A stretch of 64,000 bases of DNA from Forficula auricularia (lineage: Eukaryota; Arthropoda; Insecta; Dermaptera; Forficulidae). The notes under the pieces were generated by a model. That model made no database searches. It was not told the DNA's origin and worked only from the letters and a program-made list of their open reading frames with translations. The translations under genes were made by a program, and so were the position numbers. The stretch is taken from assembly GCA_024734495.1 (NCBI GenBank), contig JALMQS010000085.1, positions 26,028,647-26,092,646 of the forward strand. The letters run 5' to 3'. Shown one piece after another: positions 21,905-34,330 of this stretch. The first letter of the stretch is position 1. The number at the start of each line of letters is the position of its first letter.

Positions 21905-22345
21905 TCATTCAAAAAAATGTATAAATTTTCACGAAATAAAGCTAAAATTTAGTACAGTGTAATGTGAAAATGCATAGATCAAATCGAGTTTTATTAGATA
22001 AAATTATTTAAGATTGTCAATTTATACTCACAGGAAACGTTTTCAGATATAAAGCTAAAATTTGGCGCATTAAAATGCAAAAATACATAGATGCGTATCA
22101 ATTTTCAACTCATTAACTAAACTCATTCAAGATTGGTATTTTGTACGCTCAGGAAGCGTTTTCATGTAAAAAGCTAAAATTTAGTGCATTGTAACATAGT
22201 TGCGTACCAATTTTCAGCTCATTAATTAAAACCATTCAAGATTGATATTTTGTATTTTCAGGAAACGTTCTCGGGTATAAGATCAAAATTTGGTGCATTG
22301 TAATGTGAAAATACATATTTGCCTACCAATTTTCAGTTTATTATT
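21905..22345 (+). repeat. tandem repeat, period about 109-119 bp
   Basis: Three to four units share 'AAGATTG', 'AGGAAACGTTTTC', 'AAAGCTAAAATTT' and 'CCAATTTTCAGCTCATTAA'. The AGATTG landmark falls at 22011, 22130 and 22239. The last unit is cut by the MITE at 22353. Confidence 0.75.
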
Positions 22346-22352
22346 GGTATAA

Positions 22353-22520
22353 CCGAGGGGTGAACCGCGACCTAAAATTGTGTACACCTACATCCACTTC
22401 CACTTTTATTTCCACGTAGTAGACAATAGATGACAATAGATTATCTAATTAATTCCAAATTAATTCCAAATAATTCCAAAGACGGTGTACACCTGATTCC
22501 AATCGCGGATCAACCCTCGG
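22353..22520. mobile_element. 168-bp MITE inserted in the tandem array
   Basis: Ends CCGAGGGGTGAACCGCGA and (reversed) CCGAGGGTTGATCCGCGA form 18-bp TIRs; GTATAA flanks both sides (22347-22352 and 22521-22526). Inner sub-terminal GTGTACACC words are also inverted. After the element the array text ('CTAAAACCATT') resumes, so it is younger than the array. Confidence 0.75.
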
Positions 22521-22526
22521 GTATAA

Positions 22527-25125
22527 CTAAAACCATTTATACCAAATGAAAATAATTTGAATCTTATATAGGTATCAATAATTTTTTTATACTTAATTGA
22601 TATTTTTTCATCAGAGAAAATGAATAAATTCGAAATATTCGAGAAAAATATTTTTTTGCAAACTGATCCACCAACACGTCTCAACTTGTCCATGCGTGTC
22701 TGAACTCGTCTGAAATAGTCTCGAATTTTCATCATTTAAAATCTATTAAATATTTGTAATTGGAAATAAGCAAAACGGGCAATTCTAGAGCAATTGAGTA
22801 CTGATACTATCTAATGGTTGACTTCTTGACCAAATTGACTTTATTTATATTATTAAAAAACAAAAATATACTTCGAGGGCTTCTTTTAATTATTACGCGT
22901 GTTTACAGTTTATTTGCTAATAAAGTTAGAAGAGAGAGGGAAAGTATTATATCGCCCTCTTTTTCCCACTATGTTTGGGATTTTATATGAATCAGGGGCA
23001 AGGCGGGATCAACGCGTTCGCCGGAACCCGGCTCCTCGATCTACGAAAATTACCCAATTAAAAACACCGATTTTGAATAACTTTTTACAGAATGGTGATA
23101 CTATTAACAGGTGCAAGACATTTTTTTAGTAGCGAAATGAGTGACAAAAATCATCAAAGTTCAGTGTAACTCCATAAAGTCATCATATCGTGGAAACTAC
23201 TTTAGATAAAAAAATTTCAGACGCTTTCTGAGAAATGTACTTTTTAGAGAAATTAAACTACATCAATAGTTTTTTGCAAAAGTCATACAGGAATACAGAT
23301 TTTGTACTTTCATTGAATATTTTAATATTAAAAACCGATTTTCCAGGGAATGCCGGGAATATCTTCGAAATATTCTGGGATATTCTTCCCGACAAATGAG
23401 AAACCCTAGTTGCATGGCCTTTGCTCCTCGGTGGGTTTGGTGATCAAAACGAGCAAATAATGGAGCTCCTACTAATCTCCTTTAAAAATTTCAAATCAGA
23501 AAGACGTCTACTCTCTAAAAACTTTTTATCCAAGCGTAAAATTGAAAATTCAAGGGTTGTTTGATCACTACTAATACCACTCAAGTTCACTTTTTTAATT
23601 GATTCCATTTAAAGATGAAGAGAGGCAAATTTTACTTTGAGTCTTTACCCGTCTAACTTCTTTTTTTTTTGATGAAGCATCATTGCACTTGATCTTTCTA
23701 CGAATAAATTTTGATATTTGTTTTATCATATGCATATAGTAAAGTATCGAAATTAATGTTTTTCCTTAGTTTGTTCGATATTTCGCAAAAAAATCATTAG
23801 ATTAAATCACATAAAAAATTATATGGTAGCCATCGAAAATTTTTATTAATTGCACACAAATCTTTTTTGTTGAGAGTGAATTTATTAGTGAGTTCGTGGG
23901 AGAGTGGTCAAGTTTGTGTACTCCTACCTCGAAAACCAAAGCTCTTTAGATTTTGGCTTGAACATGTATACTTGGCCTTTATATTCTCATGATATTTTTT
24001 TAATTTAAAATATTGCTATTTAGATATTTTTATAAGCACAATACCTTGTATTAAAAAATTGTTATAAAAGATGGGCCATTTAATCTGAAGAATATGTACA
24101 ATTATTAGCCAATTATAGTACAATTATTTATAGAAAATCCATATTTCAACAAATTTCAATACACTATACATATACCATATAACACAAACAAATAAAAACA
24201 GGGAAAAAAATATAAATCTAAAGATATCATTGATTTCTCTTTATGATCAAACAACTCTGCTACTCTTGGAAAAACAAAATCTTTTCAATTCAAATAAATC
24301 AAAAGAACCAGAGATAACATATTTTTATTTATTAGTATTTTTTTAAATATTTTAAAAAGTAAGTAAAATCAAATTTATTAATTTTTTGCGTAATAAAAAT
24401 AATACCTATTATATAAATATTCAAGGAGTACAGGCCAGATTTTTTATATTTTGTAATCTTTTTAATCAAAATCAAAATCACTTACTTTCAATTGTTTTTA
24501 ATTGGAATCAAAATTGAATGATTAATTATAAAATAAATGAAATGCGAAACGTCATTTCACAGAATATAAAATAATCATGTCTTGGAATGTTATCCAAGAA
24601 AAGAAGGTAGAACCCAAAGTTTATCCTCATCTCTTTAAAGGCAATTCGTTAAATTCTAGGATTTCCCTTTTCATTCTTACTTTAATATTTTCTTCAGGAC
24701 CCTTCCTCAGCTGCAGATAATAAAATATCCCTTAATGTTTTGCTAAATTGTTGCCTAGTACGTCCTTAAATACTAGTAAAGGTAGATTTTCTGACTTCTG
24801 TTAGGATTGTTCACAAAAAATATTCTTTTAAAAATTGGAGTAATGCTCAAAATAACTAAAAATTGGGTTCACACAATTTTATAATTAAAAACAGGACATT
24901 CTGCCAATAAATGTCTTTGTGTTTTTCAAATATTTTTTAAACATTTTATTTTTGTTCCTCCACATTTTTCAGGACACTGGAAGACTATTTGAGGGGAAAT
25001 GAGCTAATTTTATTTCTAATAATTATCTACTAAAATACACATTTCGAATTAATTTAGGATTTAATTAAAATGAATAGACCATTCAAAAAGGACATCAAAT
25101 ACCTTGCCTCGGGATCGATTTTGAC
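22527..25125. other. intergenic AT-rich DNA, no gene seen
   Basis: It contains a worn pol III-like A-box text at about 23895, a DNA-foldback end motif at about 24240-24290 (CAACTCTGCTACTCTTGG), and a short GC-rich patch at about 22990-23045. No protein domain was recognised. Confidence 0.35.
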
Positions 25126-25129
25126 TCAT

Positions 25130-26035
25130 CTTTATTTGCTTACAAAATTTAAAAGGAAATCATCAAATATACAGGAAAGTAACGGGAAATCTCTCCAATG
25201 AACTATTTCCCCCAGGATCATCCTCATCATTGAGTATACAGTCCTAAGACTGGTTTGAAGCAACCACCCGTCTCCACTCGACTCTGTCCCCGCCAGCTGT
25301 TTGACCTCTCTAAATGGCTCGCATCCCATATCCCCAATTATTTGATTGAAATATTTTGATCTGGCCCTTCCCCTTTTCTCTCCCCCCTAAGATATCCCTA
25401 AGCAATCCCCCGTGTCTCAGTGTGTACCCCATCATCTTATCTCTTCCTCAAACTCTTCCAGAAAGTTCTTCTTTCTCCGATTTTTCTAAGAACTTCTTCA
25501 TTTGTAATTTTATTCATCCATTTGATGTTCATCATTCTTCTGTAGCACCTCATTTCGAAAGCCTCTAATCTCTTTCTCTCCTCTTTTCCAAGTGTCCAGG
25601 TTTCACACCCGTACATGGCTATCCTCCATACATATGTTTTTAATAGCATCTTCCTGTTTTCTAAACTTATTGAAGGAGTTTTTATTTTGAATTAAACCCC
25701 ATTTTTGCTTGGGCAATTCTTGATTTAATTTCGTTTTCGCCCCTCCCATCCCATGTGATTTTACTTCCTAGATAACGGAATTCCTTAACTCCTTCTTTCT
25801 CGGTTATTTTTGATGCATTCCTGTCTCGTTTGTTCTTTCTTTGTACAAACTAGGACCATGGTTTTATTCTTATTTATTTTCATTTTGATTTCTTCTATTA
25901 GGATTTAGTTAATTCCATTCAGAGCGTCCTCTAATTCTTTTTTGTTGCTTCCTAGAAGAGCAATGTCATCGGCAAATCTTAGCACAGCGATCTTTTGTCC
26001 TTGGATTTCGATATTCGATATTCCCCCAACATGAT
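25130..26035 (-). mobile_element. LINE fragment, family 2: RT end and C-terminal region
   Basis: The minus strand encodes the RT catalytic block 'VLRFADDIALLGSNKKE' (about 25925-25985), then in shifted frames a 'FRYLGSKIT' block and the C-terminal 'MYGCETWTLGKEERKRLEAF' with 'CYRRMMNIKWMNKITNEEVL' (25437-25620). Farther on, 'MGCEPFREVKQLAG' and 'MMRMILGE' are typical ends of this insect LINE group (an RTE/BovB-like or related endonuclease-RT family; the clade is not settled). Several frameshifts and stops show that it is dead. It differs clearly from LINE family 1. Confidence 0.8.
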
Positions 26036-26772
26036 AATAATAATCTCCAATATAACATCCAAATATGACACAACAACAAAAAATCCTCAACTTAACATTC
26101 TTGAAGAACTGGAAGACCTTAAATGTTGCAAAAGTTCTTCACATAATCTATTTTTCTTGGATTTAAGAGGCAATTCTAACTTATATATAGACATCAGGCC
26201 TTTCTACATTTTCATTTTTAGAAAAAAATTATCTAGAACTCTAGATCAGTTGTTTTTGACTCTCGTAAAAGAAAATTTTTGGATAGCATCAGTTTTGTTT
26301 ATTCGAAGTGCGGAGGGATCGCGTCTTAATTATAAATGAACTCATTGTTTAATTTGCAGCCACGAAGGTGTTCGTGTTGTACCTGTGGTTTATCTTCCCA
26401 CTGATAAGCCGATATTCTTTAATAAACAAAATATTTTTATCTTATCTTAAAAAGCGATAAGAAGTCTGCTTTTTTCAATGCTGTTTCACCTCTGATAGAT
26501 AGTATCCTCTTTGGGTTTTTCTTCTTTCCCCCTGTTGTATTTTATGGATGCCGTGTCTCACATGCTCGTACGCATACTAAAATTGTTCATAAAATGTGTA
26601 CAGGTACTAAAACGGAGGCTCGTATACAACGGCCATATGTTGGTGATATATATTTAAAAAATTCTGATCATTTCACCTAAATGCAATCCAGAGTTCATTT
26701 CCTCGTTAACAAGAAAAATATGAAATAATAATCAAATATGTATATAAGCTAAATGAGAATTTTTTCATTCAT

Positions 26773-26935
26773 CCAATTTAGAAGAAATTAACTCATATTT
26801 GTCTCCTTCAATATATAAAAATTCTGCTACTTTCGGCCAAAAGAAACATCCAATTTAGAAGAAATTAACTTTTTTTGTCTCCTTCAATTTATAAAAATTC
26901 TGCTACTCTCGGCCAAAAGAAACTTTAAACTTAAC
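26773..26935 (+). repeat. 78-bp direct repeat
   Basis: Two copies of 'CATCCAATTTAGAAGAAATT' through 'CTGCTACTNTCGGCCAAAAG' at about 26773 and 26849. The ends match the foldback end motif listed at 18085. Confidence 0.75.
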
Positions 26936-27480
26936 TTTTTTTCTTTGTTTGCCTGTTTATCTGGAAAGAATCTTTTTACTGATTTTTTTTCTCAAAATTT
27001 TGCAGAATATATTTCATACATCAATTACAGAAATTAATTGATAACAATAAATCTCACGACTTGCTAAATATTATATATTCCAAAGGGTATTTTCTCTTTC
27101 TGATGAAAAATTCAAATGAAACATTTTAAAGGCACATGTACTTAAGTAATTGAATTTTTACCCATTATTACCGAGACGATTTAAAGAAATTTTGCACACT
27201 TATTCATTTCCGATGACAATAAAATATTTAATCAATTTTCGGAATTAAAATAGAGAGAAAAAATATTTAAGAATATAAAAATCTTTGATATTAGCCTAAA
27301 ACGAATAAAACAGATTAAAATAAAGTGATGTACCCATACACATAACTTTGTCATACACCTGCTCGACCTCCTTGATTAATATTAAATAAAAATAAATATA
27401 TTTTTTTTCTAACCTCCCCTCCCCTTCAATTTTGAATAAATGACTTATGTTATATTTATTTAATATGATCATAAAGAGCT
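26936..27480 (-). mobile_element. DR1 dispersed repeat copy, diverged
   Basis: The reverse complement aligns with 650-1085 and 7560-8340 ('TTACCGAGACGATTTAAA..', 'CATTTCCGATGACA'), then with the 'GGTGTATGACAAAGT' block near 27345. This copy joins the two DR1 modules and shows they are one element. Confidence 0.55.
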
Positions 27481-28850
27481 ATTAACAAAATTTGGATCTG
27501 GCAAAAGATTTAATTATTTTAATTATTTTCTTTTCAAAAGCACCCCGCCTCATATGTTACGTGATCCGATTTCAACCAAATTCGATTAAGCGCTTCAACC
27601 CTGTATAACACTGACTAAATAACAATGAATTTTTTTTAGTTTTTGAAGGAGCACACGATTTGACCACTGACGCCTTACAGACATTTTCAAATACTAATTA
27701 ATAGGTATATCTGAAAATATTAATTATATTTTTGCTATATAATATATTTTTGTAGGCCTTAATGCTGTTTATCTTGATCAATGAAATTTTTTTATCAAAA
27801 TCAAATGAGCACTTTTTGAGAAATTTTCAAAAAAAATACTTTTTCAAACACGATCACACTACTTCCCGATACACCATATGATAAAGTAAAAAAACACATT
27901 TTTATTTCAAAATATAATAAAAAGTAGAAAATCTTTTTAGCACTCAATTTCCAATTAAAGTTGACGCGACCGAACAAAAAACAAAACTTGAAATTTGGTT
28001 AAAATAAATGCTCCTAGTGCCGAACGCTTTTACTTATATTCATGTGAGATTGGAAATTTTTGAGTACTAAAGAAAATTTTATTTTCTGCTTTTTAGTATA
28101 TTCCGAAGTTTGTTTTTTCAGTAAGTTTGTGTTTTGCATAAATAGATTTTGAAGTTTCCTTAAAGGACGCGTAGTAACATTGAGCAATCTGCTGCTCGGG
28201 ACTTTCCGATATAAAATATATACCTACATACAGTTCTTTAGTCATCTTATTAAAGGAAAAATATAGTCATTGAATTTTAATATATCATAATGTGACTAGT
28301 GATTTTCTGAAATTGAGAAACTGTTTAGAATAAAGAAAAACAGTAGAAATCATACGAGTAAAAGATTTTTACTTTTTGATGAATTAACACAAATTGAGGT
28401 TTCTAAAAGAAAATAAAGCTATTTTTACATTCACTTAGATATAGTAATAGCAGGCCTCAGAACAGTCAAATTATCCATGATATTGTTCCGGCTCGTGAAA
28501 TAAACAAACATGTGATTTATTAGTTTAAAACTTCAGTAAACTTTTTTGTGACCTGTCCGATTTCATTTTTATATACATTCATAGAAAATAAATAAAATTT
28601 ATTTTTATTTTCTTGTCCATTTTTTTTTTGTCGGAATTATTGTCCGATTTTCCTTTTCCACTTACTTTTCGAGTCCTGGCTAATAATAAGAATTTTTTTA
28701 TATTTAATAATAAGAAATAGAGTATTAGAATGCCTTCGAAAATTTAAACTAGTCTTTTGTCATCTATCGGACTGTCTGCATCACGATTACTCAAACATTA
28801 TTAAGAATTTTTTTAAAATTATCTTCCAAAATTATTTATTTATGTTGAAA
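27481..28850. other. intergenic AT-rich DNA, no gene seen
   Basis: No feature supported; many T and A runs and no ORF above 60 codons. Confidence 0.4.
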
Positions 28851-28854
28851 TGAT

Positions 28855-29375
28855 AATGATGAGGGTGCGGGGGTGGAATTGGGGTGAGGGAGTAAGATGG
28901 AGTAGGGTGATGGGGTGGTGCCGGGTGGAGTCCGGTGGGCGTATTGGGTGTGGAGTCCAGGGGGTTAGGCGGGGGTGTGGTGCGTGGCGGTGGAGTGAAT
29001 GGGGGTGGGTGGGGTGCGGGGGTGGTGTTGCAGGGTGGAGAATGGGGTTCAGGTGAGGGCCCAGAGGCAAAGTGGGGTAGTGTGGGACGGATGCGGGGTG
29101 GAGAGGTTGGGGCGGTGTGGAGGGCACAGGTGGCGGTGCGGGGTGGGGTATGGGCGTTGGTGTGGAGGCGGGGGTTGAAGGTGTTGGGTGGGTTTCGGGG
29201 GGAGGGTCCTTGCAGCTAGTATATATATAAAATTAAGGTTTTGTCTGTATATTGGGGTGGTGGTGTGGGGGCGGGGGTTGGACACTGGCGCATGGTGCGG
29301 GGGGGGGGGGGGGGTTCGAGCCCCTGGCTAGAAAGAGGGCCGCTGAAGGTGGGCCTTGCAGCTACTAAATAAATA
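28855..29375 (+). repeat. G-rich strand-asymmetric block
   Basis: About 470 bp of the plus strand is built from GGGGTG, GGGTGG and GGTGGAG words with almost no C, next to DNA that is mostly A and T. A G run of about 16 lies at 29299-29316. The block is cut by a short AT-rich part near 29220 and ends in two related 'CCTTGCAGCTA' boundaries (29209 and 29356), followed by TATATA and (AAAT)n tails. The long ORFs on both strands come from composition. The TTCGAGCCCC text at 29317 recalls a tRNA T-arm. Confidence 0.7.
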
Positions 29376-29610
29376 AATAATTATATTGAAATCTTATCTT
29401 AACAATACTTCATGAACTAATATACAAGTAATTGATTAAAAAAATGTTTAAAAACAACTTAATCGCATTTTAAAATAAGAAAATTAATTTTTATTGGAAT
29501 GTTAGATCGTTAAAAAAATTACGAAATTGGTATTATAAGGAAAAAATAATCTTTGATTGAATTTCTTATCATTCACTCGAACATATTTTCTAATATTCAC
29601 TTTATTTATT

Positions 29611-29715
29611 ACAGTGAAACCTGGTTAAGCGAGAAACCTCTATTATAAAAATTTTTTGTCAGGGCTGGCACCTTCATACCGAAAAACCTCTTTAATTGAT
29701 ACTAATGAAAGTTCT
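29611..29715 (+). mobile_element. pogo/Tigger-like transposon end
   Basis: TACAGTGAAACCTGGTTAAG resembles the CAGTnnAA-type TIR of pogo-like elements, preceded by TA. No matching right end was found nearby, so this is a solo end or a truncated copy. Confidence 0.45.
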
Positions 29716-29829
29716 TTTTAAAAAGTAAAAAAAAAAACAAAAAAAAAACTATTAATTTCTGTTACAAGGGACAACGATATTTTTGTTAACTAATTCTATT
29801 TTTTTTTTTTTTTTGTTATTAAGGGAAAA

Positions 29830-30065
29830 TGGTGTGGTTCTTGGTGAAACATTTTGAAACTATTTTAAATAAAGTAAAGAAAATTTTGAAAATTTTTAGA
29901 AACTTTTTAAAATATAAAATATAAAAAATACTAGCTAGATTTTATTTTATATTTTAAAAAGTTCCGTAAATTTTTCAAGATTTTCTTTACTTTATTTAAA
30001 ATGTTTCACTACCTAGTATTTTATATTTTAAAAAGTTTCTTAAATTTTTCAAAATTTTCTTAACT
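29830..30065. repeat. foldback with repeated arms
   Basis: The 'GTTCTTGGTGAAACATTTTG' end is followed by 'TAAATAAAGTAAAGAAAATT', which is mirrored at about 29975-30000, with another reversed copy at about 30010-30060. This is the same family as the hairpin at 19499 by its end motif. Confidence 0.55.
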
Positions 30066-30900
30066 TAATTCTATTTTTGTTTGAAAATACATAAATTAAA
30101 AAATATAATTAATAAACGCCTGTAGGGTAGGCTTTGCAATGGCATAAGGAAGTCGTTTGATTGTATGTTCTTTAGGCTTTACCTACTAGTTCCAAATAAT
30201 TTCATTTAATGAATTAACAACAACAATAACATAAAAGACAGAAATTATAGAAAGGTTGATGTATGTTGCAACAAGATTTTCCGCTTCGAATGACCTGATC
30301 AGGTGCCATACTTTACAGGTTTTGGTGTATTTGTTGTAGTCAATTCATTTATTTCACTTAATATTACAGACCTACTGTCAAGAGGTCAACAAAATACACC
30401 AAAGACTGCAACTTCTGGCTCTGCACAGGTCAACTGAAAGAACTTACGACAATGGATGCATAGTTGTTACACGTCGCAAAATTGCCCCTTCCAAAAAAAA
30501 AAAAAATAATGAATTTGGCCTAGAAACTTTGCCTCATTGAACAGATTACCACTTTTCAAGCATTTAAAAAACTTCTGAAAGATTAAAATCTTCGGCGATC
30601 AATCTCCTATCCAAATGGCATTTATAAATTTTATTGATTTCTGAGCCAAGCGTCATTGAGATAAATAAAATTATAACTTGTTAGATGTAGAAGCAAATTA
30701 ATAAGGATTTTTCATCAAAGCTAAAATATATATATTTGAAATTGAAGATCATGAACAGCATAACGCAACCCAAACTTGATGGTGTCTATTTTCTAAGCTT
30801 AAGAATACAAATTTCTTACACATCTCTTTACACAAACATCCTGAAATTGTGTGTAAAGCCGTCAATTTTGGGTGCCTCAATCGTGTCTTGACATCTCTCT
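30066..30900. other. intergenic DNA, no gene seen
   Basis: A loose inverted repeat around 30290-30420 (near 'TTTTGGTGTATTTGTTG' and its complement) is the only structure noted. Confidence 0.3.
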
Positions 30901-30904
30901 TGAT

Positions 30905-31290
30905 ATATGAGAACATTTCCACTATGGCGAAATCTGCAGCAAAGAATCTTGGCTTCCTATTCAGGCTTACACAATTTTTGATGGCATAGCAACTTCTCAA
31001 TCACTACAGGTCTGAAGCTGTCCATGTCTCAAATAAAGTTCAGATCTGTGGAGAGGGGTCTCCAAGTCTCTTCCACTTCTATTTTCAAAATGCTATCATG
31101 ACATGTGTTCCGATGAATTAAAATCAATAATCCCCCCCCCCAAGGCGTGCTTTGTTCTTAGCACCTGATTCGTCGGCCTCTAAAAATACTTCGTGAATAA
31201 ATTGTAGAAGAACCTTATTCGCAAATACATTTGCCTCCATAACTTCTAGAGACCGAAACTACTTCCCTCTTTACCATACTTATTCTAAGA
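30905..31290 (+). mobile_element. decayed LINE family 1 fragment
   Basis: Clear nucleotide similarity to 3915-4390 ('GGCGAAATCTGCAGCAA', 'GGCTTCCTATTCAGG', 'AAAATCAATAATCCCCCC'), with many indels and no long ORF. Confidence 0.7.
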
Positions 31291-31988
31291 TATAATGAAT
31301 AAATGAGAAAGTTTGCTTTCTGTTTGATTATATATGGTATACAGTATCTATATATACCTATATATACATCAAGTAGTTAGTAATTTTTTTGAATTCCTTT
31401 ATAAATTAAATAAACTACGGTACTCTAGGCAAAAACATGTTTTAATTTTATATGATTTAGTCTTATCTCTTATCAGACAGTTATCATCAGCTTACTAGTG
31501 TATAAGCTCAGTTATCAGGATCGTTCAGTTTAAGATAGTTGCTTTGGTAAATCGATTATTATTATTATTTATTTATTTTTTTTATGCGAAAATATATGTG
31601 ATAAATGAAAAATGGTAAACTTTCTCAGTTTAGTTCTAAACTAAAGAAAGTGTAGTTTTTAAGGAATTTGGTGTTGGTACTTGGTGAAACATTTTTTATC
31701 CAATAATTTTAAAGAAAGTGTATTTGTTTTTAAGAGTTACCTAGTAATTAGGTACCCTTTATTTCCTCATGATCGTCTGTCAGTCTCATAGTTACGCCAA
31801 TTTACCACCTGTTGTGATGAAATATCATAGGCATTAGTTTTAGATATTCACCATGTTAAATGTGGAAAGAAATTGTAAAAATAATTTTTAAAGAACCACC
31901 CCAATAATAGAAATTGCTGTTGAAAATGAAATTTTTGAGGAGCCCAACCAGTGGAATAACATTGAACATTCCTTTTAAAATTCTATTA
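31291..31988. other. AT-rich DNA with foldback end motifs
   Basis: It holds 'GGTGTTGGTACTTGGTGAAA' at 31668, the foldback end motif of the 19499 family, and a small inverted repeat at 31618-31665 (ACTTTCTC...). No gene is present. Confidence 0.4.
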
Positions 31989-32040
31989 AAAATTTTAAAT
32001 TTAGGGAACGAAGAAAAGATTATTTTTATTATAGACAAAA

Positions 32041-32135
32041 GGATCAGCCGGGGCTCGAACCCGGGATCTTTGCATGTGTACTGCAATGCTTTGTCATAAG
32101 AGTTTTAGCTCCTATATCCACTAAGCTACTGATCC
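32041..32135 (-). mobile_element. tRNA-like SINE head with 7-bp acceptor stem
   Basis: On the minus strand GGATCAG pairs with CTGATCC. A 4-bp D stem (GCTT/GAGC), an anticodon-like arm TTGCA-GTACACA-TGCAA and a T arm CCGGG-TTCGAGC-CCCGG can all be drawn, but 21 extra bases separate the D arm from the anticodon arm. That makes it 95 nt, too long for a standard tRNA without a properly placed intron. The flank (31989-32040) is repeated at 32352-32422 with a partial T arm, so it is a repeat. A SINE or tRNA pseudogene is the best reading. Confidence 0.6.
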
Positions 32136-32351
32136 CTGAACCCAAACTAATACCTATTGTCTATATGAATTATGGAAAATCTTTTTTTTAATCCTCTCCT
32201 CGTTCATTTTTCGCAGCGTAGGCCTTGATTCATTAATTAAACAATTAAATATTCCAGCGCCTCCCAATCGATCGCAGACCCCAAAGATCGAAAATAATTT
32301 TCTCTTCACCTGGGGCGCGACCACAACGAGGCCGTGTAAAGACAATTAATA

Positions 32352-32422
32352 ACAAATTTTAAATTTAGAGAACGAAGAAAAGATTATTTTTATTATAGAC
32401 AAAAGGATCAGCCGGGGCTCGA
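32352..32422 (-). repeat. partial duplicate of the SINE body
   Basis: About 70 bp repeats 31989-32060 with two or three changes, including 'GGATCAGCCGGGGCTCGA', then stops. Confidence 0.8.
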
Positions 32423-34221
32423 TTAAAAATGTTTTCTTGAAAATTAAATTTTGACGTCCTAATATCACGTCACTATGAGCCTGTAAATTTGCTAGCAATG
32501 CTCTTACCCTCTCTGATTTTGCAGCTATTTACATTACAAATATGTAAATATTCAAGAAGGTAGTTTAGTGTGAGTTTATTTGATTAAAATAACAGTGTTT
32601 GCTATTAAATAAATAATCAGTTTGGATGATAGATGAAAAACAGCAATCAACCCTCAGAATGTGAATCCGGCTCCTATTTGGCTTTACTAATCGAAATTTA
32701 GTTTAGTATTATAATAACTAAATTCTATTTTTATTTTTATTTCAAGACTAGGCAAAAAATAAAAATTAAGTTAATATAATTAGTAGTTGACACATTATAC
32801 TCGTCGTATACTTAGAGAATACATCCATTGAAAAAGGGAGACATATGAGTCCTGATTTAAGGAAAATATACAATATATCCGAGGTAGCTCTAATGTAATT
32901 TATCGAACGGCCGGATTTTCACAAATAAAGTATTATTTTTTTTTTTTTAGAAATATCGTGAAACTTTGAGAAAATAATTCCAAGAATTATTTTTCCCGTC
33001 TGTCAGAATGTTAATCTAGATCAGAGCTGTCCAACCCGTGGCCCGCGGGCCGCATGCGGCCCAGCACTGCAATGAGTGTGGCTCAACATAAAATCATAAA
33101 TTTTCTTAAAACATTGAGATTTATATGTAGAGATATATTATTTCCTTTTCCGAAATATGAATGTATATTTGTACAATACGTGAAGATTTTTTCAAGAATC
33201 ATTTTCACTAAAAGCAAAATTATAAGCTCATAAGATGGAAAAAAAAATTTCGAATATTTCAAAAATTCTTCTTCTTCTCATATTTTCATTTTCTAAAATA
33301 TTTATTATTTCAGTCATTTATATGCTACAACACTAGCCAAGTCTATAGTTATATCATTCTAGTATAAGAAGACAAGGAATTGGGGTTTTCTAGAACAATC
33401 GCAATTAATTCAATATTTCTTTCCTGGGCTAAAACTTGTCAGCACTTGTCTTTTAGATCTTTGCACGTTCTTACATGTCAATAGATAATGGATAGTCAGG
33501 GATTATTATATCTGTGACCCTTTTAAAAAATAAATTATCATTCCTCACATCCTTCTTTAATTCAATTCGATTTAAACCAGTGGGCTAACATAAAGTCATA
33601 CAATTATTTAAAACAATGATATTCATATGTAGTTACTGAAAAACACACAACAATAATTTTTTACTCTAAAATAAGCAATCTGAAAATCTACTGTGAAGTT
33701 TTCAAAAAATAAAAATGCTAATTTTAAATTTTGTATCTGAAACTAGATTTCAAGATTTACGAAAAAATAATCATCGTTTTAGTCTATTTTCGATTCAATT
33801 TTCACTAGAAATAAATTTTCTACTTGTAAACATTCTAATTGAATGTTCTAGAATTAGATACCGATTGGAATGAAAAATTGAATATTGTCTCTTTATTATA
33901 ATTTTATATTAATTATCAAGCCAGGAAAAAATATAAACAAATACTAATACATTATATCACTTTTTGTAAGTATGTAGGTATGTATTTATAATATACGAGA
34001 AGCTATTATCAAGTATCCCTATTTTGAGAATCTATATAGCCCCTATATAGTTACTATATAGTTTGAAACATTGTGCTACTAGGGATACAATTTACGAAAA
34101 GTAAAATTCGAAACTCACTATGAGCAAAAAAAATAATAAACTTCTTATTTATAAATTGAAGGAGACAATAAAAGAGTGTGTCCTCTGCTGGAATTATAAA
34201 TTTTTAATTTTTTTATAACGA

Positions 34222-34256
34222 GACTATAGTTTCGAGAGTTTTGCCCTCTTCGTTAA
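34222..34256 (-). other. hammerhead-like core, decayed left-arm copy
   Basis: Minus strand: TTAACGA in place of CTGATGA, extra A, stem GAGGGC/ACTCTC (one mismatch), GAAAC, TATA, GTC. Confidence 0.45.
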
Positions 34257-34295
34257 TCTATTATTCACAGGAATTAATGTATGATACATAATAGA

Positions 34296-34330
34296 CTGAT
34301 GAAGAGGGCAAAGCTCTCGAAACTATAGTC
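34296..34330 (+). other. hammerhead-like core, best preserved
   Basis: Plus strand: CTGATGA (34296-34302), extra A, stem GAGGGC/GCTCTC with AAA loop (34304-34318), GAAAC (34319-34323), TATA, GTC (34328-34330). Both catalytic boxes of a hammerhead are intact. Stem III is 2 bp (AC/GT with a TATA loop). Stem I cannot be drawn beyond about one pair, and the single base between box and stem II is not part of the textbook fold. Confidence 0.55.

Noticed and set aside
25995..26339. 114-codon plus-strand ORF
   Set aside because: It runs antisense to the LINE RT fragment and into its flank; no domain.
28840..29285. Long ORFs on both strands of the G-rich block
   Set aside because: Proline/glycine/tryptophan-rich translations on both strands are a direct result of the skewed composition.
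32041..32135. Functional tRNA gene
   Set aside because: 95 nt with 21 extra bases before the anticodon arm, and the flank is duplicated nearby; annotated as a SINE-like tRNA relic.
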